Assembly (NCBI GenBank): GCA_027604685.1
Contig: JADHYX010000041.1
Coordinates: 348 to 64,347, forward strand
Reading direction: 5' to 3'
Length of the DNA: 64,000 nucleotides
Source: Lobulomyces angularis
Taxonomy: Eukaryota > Chytridiomycota > Chytridiomycetes > Lobulomycetales > Lobulomycetaceae
A program made the position numbers and the translations under genes. The notes beneath the pieces were generated by a model that was not told the origin of the DNA, made no database searches, and saw only the letters and a program-made list of their open reading frames with translations. Positions 62,301-64,000 of this stretch are shown here, in pieces (position 1 is the stretch's first letter; each line of letters starts with the position of its first letter).

Positions 62301-64000
62301 AAATCCAAAAATCTAAGTTCATATTAAATAACAGCTTCAGTCAAAAAAAGAAAACCTGCTAAGTAACATCAAAGCTCGAAGTCGATAAATCTGACTTAAC
62401 AACACCTGCAAAACTATAGGTAATTGCTGTGGTGGAGTTTTTGAAATAGCTCTAAATAAAGACTAAATAAGAATTTGTTAAAAAAATTCACCCTTTTCGA
62501 AGCCAAACTTCAAAGGCAGTAAGCTGTTCGGCAAAGAATGTACTGTGACGGTATTCAATAGGTGCGTTGCCTTCCATTCCTAATAATGCAGGAAGTTGGG
62601 ATAAACTAAAAAATCATGAAAATTGTTTGAAAAAACCACATATAAAAGAGAATTTCAAATTACGATGATTCTGCAGCCAGATCCCATGCTTGCCACATTG
62701 GGTGCTGGTGAGTTGCAGGAAGTTCCGGATGAGAAACAGGATGGCATCGAAAATATCTCATTATTCGTCCTGCTAATAAAAAATTTCTAAACAGAGCCGC
62801 AACCATTAAGTCTTGTCGAAAAAATCGCTTAAATACATCTAAAAATTATTCTGGTAGGCTCTCAAAATATTGAATCATATTGTAGCTTACCACTTGGTAA
62901 AACATTCCATGCGATAGTATCTGTAATAGAAGTAAATATCCAGTTTAGTTCCCCTAACGGAGTTCTCCTATCACTTAATTTTCCGGGAATCTTGGCTATC
63001 ATTTCTTTCGTAATATTTTTTTTTAAAAGTGGATCTTGAGATACAAACCACCTCAAGGCTATTTCAATGGGAGTAGTCAAGCAACAGGTAAAAATGTCGG
63101 CAGGAAGGTCTGGATGTAAAGGTAAAATTTCATTTGCAGCACATGCTGCTAACTGAATACACTCAGACATTGGTGTAGTAGAACTATTATTCGCAGAATC
63201 TAATACGCTCTGTGATATAAAATATTATTTAAAAAACTAGAATATATAACTTTACATCTGCATTTTCTTGGCCATTTCTATGAGTATCTCGTTGAGTTGC
63301 GAATCTGTTAAATGCTTGCAAAATATTTCCTGCATTAGAGCAGTCATATACATAAATACAAGGCGATCCAAGCCACGATTGTATATCAAATATAGACACG
63401 GGTATATATTGGCTTAATAAAAAATTATTAAACAAAAATAATTCATTACTAACGTGTAATTTTTATTAAACACCCTAAAATAAAAATTAAAAAAAAAGTT
63501 AATTAAAATTAACAATAGTAATACCATATCTCTCCTCCTTGCGTTGGCTTTGGAACACCATGGCCATTGTAGTGAAATAAAATTCTTTCATCTTTTGAAT
63601 TTCTTCCTATAGTAAAAGATAAAAACGTTAGGACAGAAATAAAAATTACAATTGTTACTTAATGAGCAGCAAAGTTTTTTAGTATCATCTAGTGAAGGAT
63701 CAAGTGAAAGTCTATATTTTGCTCTTGGTTGCCAGACCTCATACTGAATTTGCAAAGTTCTACCTATTGCATCCAATCTTTATATTTTTCAATATTAATA
63801 ATTAATTTTGAGCTATTGTAGTTACGCTTTTTGTGGTGGTAAAGAAAAAGGATCTATCCAACATTCCAATTTAGCACAAGGGATAGGTTTTACGACATCA
63901 GGTGGGTCAATCCCAATATTTAAACATAACACAAGAGCCACTGAAACGGTTTTTAATTTTTCTTTCATTCTCCATTCTTTAATTGCATCTGTAGAATTTA
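59395..64000 (-). CDS. RAPTOR / Kog1, TORC1 scaffold (N-terminus cut by the window)
   Basis: Scaffold of the nutrient-sensing TORC1 kinase complex. The gene enters from the right edge. The conserved N-terminal domain is present: [70 protein letters not shown], and [20 protein letters not shown]. His and Cys of the caspase-like fold are both there. Next come [40 protein letters not shown], armadillo-type helical repeats ([30 protein letters not shown]) and a disordered Ser/Pro-rich linker ([17 protein letters not shown]). C-terminal WD40 repeats ([44 protein letters not shown]) end ASEFLKK at TAA 59395-59397. All domains are in family order. About fifteen short introns. Confidence 0.94.

Overview
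The window is compact, very AT-rich nuclear DNA from a eukaryote. Its genes are cut by many short GT-AG introns (mostly about 40-90 nt, often T-rich), use all three standard stop codons and lie close together on both strands. No tRNA, rRNA, CRISPR array or intact transposon was recognised. Gene content points to a flagellated (zoosporic) fungus, most likely a chytrid or a close relative. Fungal-leaning genes (an Atp4-type ATP synthase subunit b, a p22phox/NoxD-like protein, a fungal-looking bZIP factor, DOMON-cytochrome b561, a PQ-loop transporter) sit beside cilium genes that most non-flagellated fungi lack (IFT144/WDR19, an EF-hand WD40 protein like WDR49/CFAP337, a PIH1-domain dynein assembly-type factor). 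The lineage is an inference from gene content, and another early opisthokont is not excluded.

Layout. 1-9.5 kb, plus strand: TYW1 (5' end cut by the window), glycyl-tRNA synthetase with an optional mitochondrial leader, a universal stress protein and a bZIP factor. 9.8-23.8 kb, minus strand: a five-span prominin-like membrane protein, IFT144, ATP synthase subunit b, mitochondrial ribosomal protein uL4m and an unknown single-pass membrane protein. 24.6-27.6 kb: tiny APC13 and ESCRT-I VPS37 on plus, an AT-hook-like small protein on minus, and a small mitochondrial-type membrane protein on plus. 27.8-45.8 kb, minus strand: a PIH1 protein, an ABCB half transporter with an extra N-terminal membrane domain, p22phox-like, DOMON-b561, an HSL-type hydrolase, a PQ-loop protein, a decayed Fanzor/TnpB-like fragment (plus strand) and a MOZ-like double-PHD MYST acetyltransferase. 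46.2-64 kb: the WDR49-like gene (minus), FIP1 (plus), a CENP-E-type kinesin-7 ending in a CaaX box (minus) and RAPTOR (minus, N-terminus beyond the window).

The genes do not form operons; most are housekeeping genes. Loose themes are translation and mitochondria (TYW1, GlyRS, ATP4, uL4m), cilium (IFT144, WDR49-like, PIH1), membrane redox (p22phox-like and DOMON-b561), and mitosis or growth control (APC13, CENP-E, RAPTOR). The observations most worth a second look are the frame-preserving 69-nt intron that would join a mitochondrial leader to GlyRS, the Fanzor-like remnant, the prominin-like pentaspan protein, the conserved-looking farnesylation box on CENP-E, and the double-PHD MYST enzyme. 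Gene spans run from start codon to stop codon and include introns; exon joins were worked out by eye.
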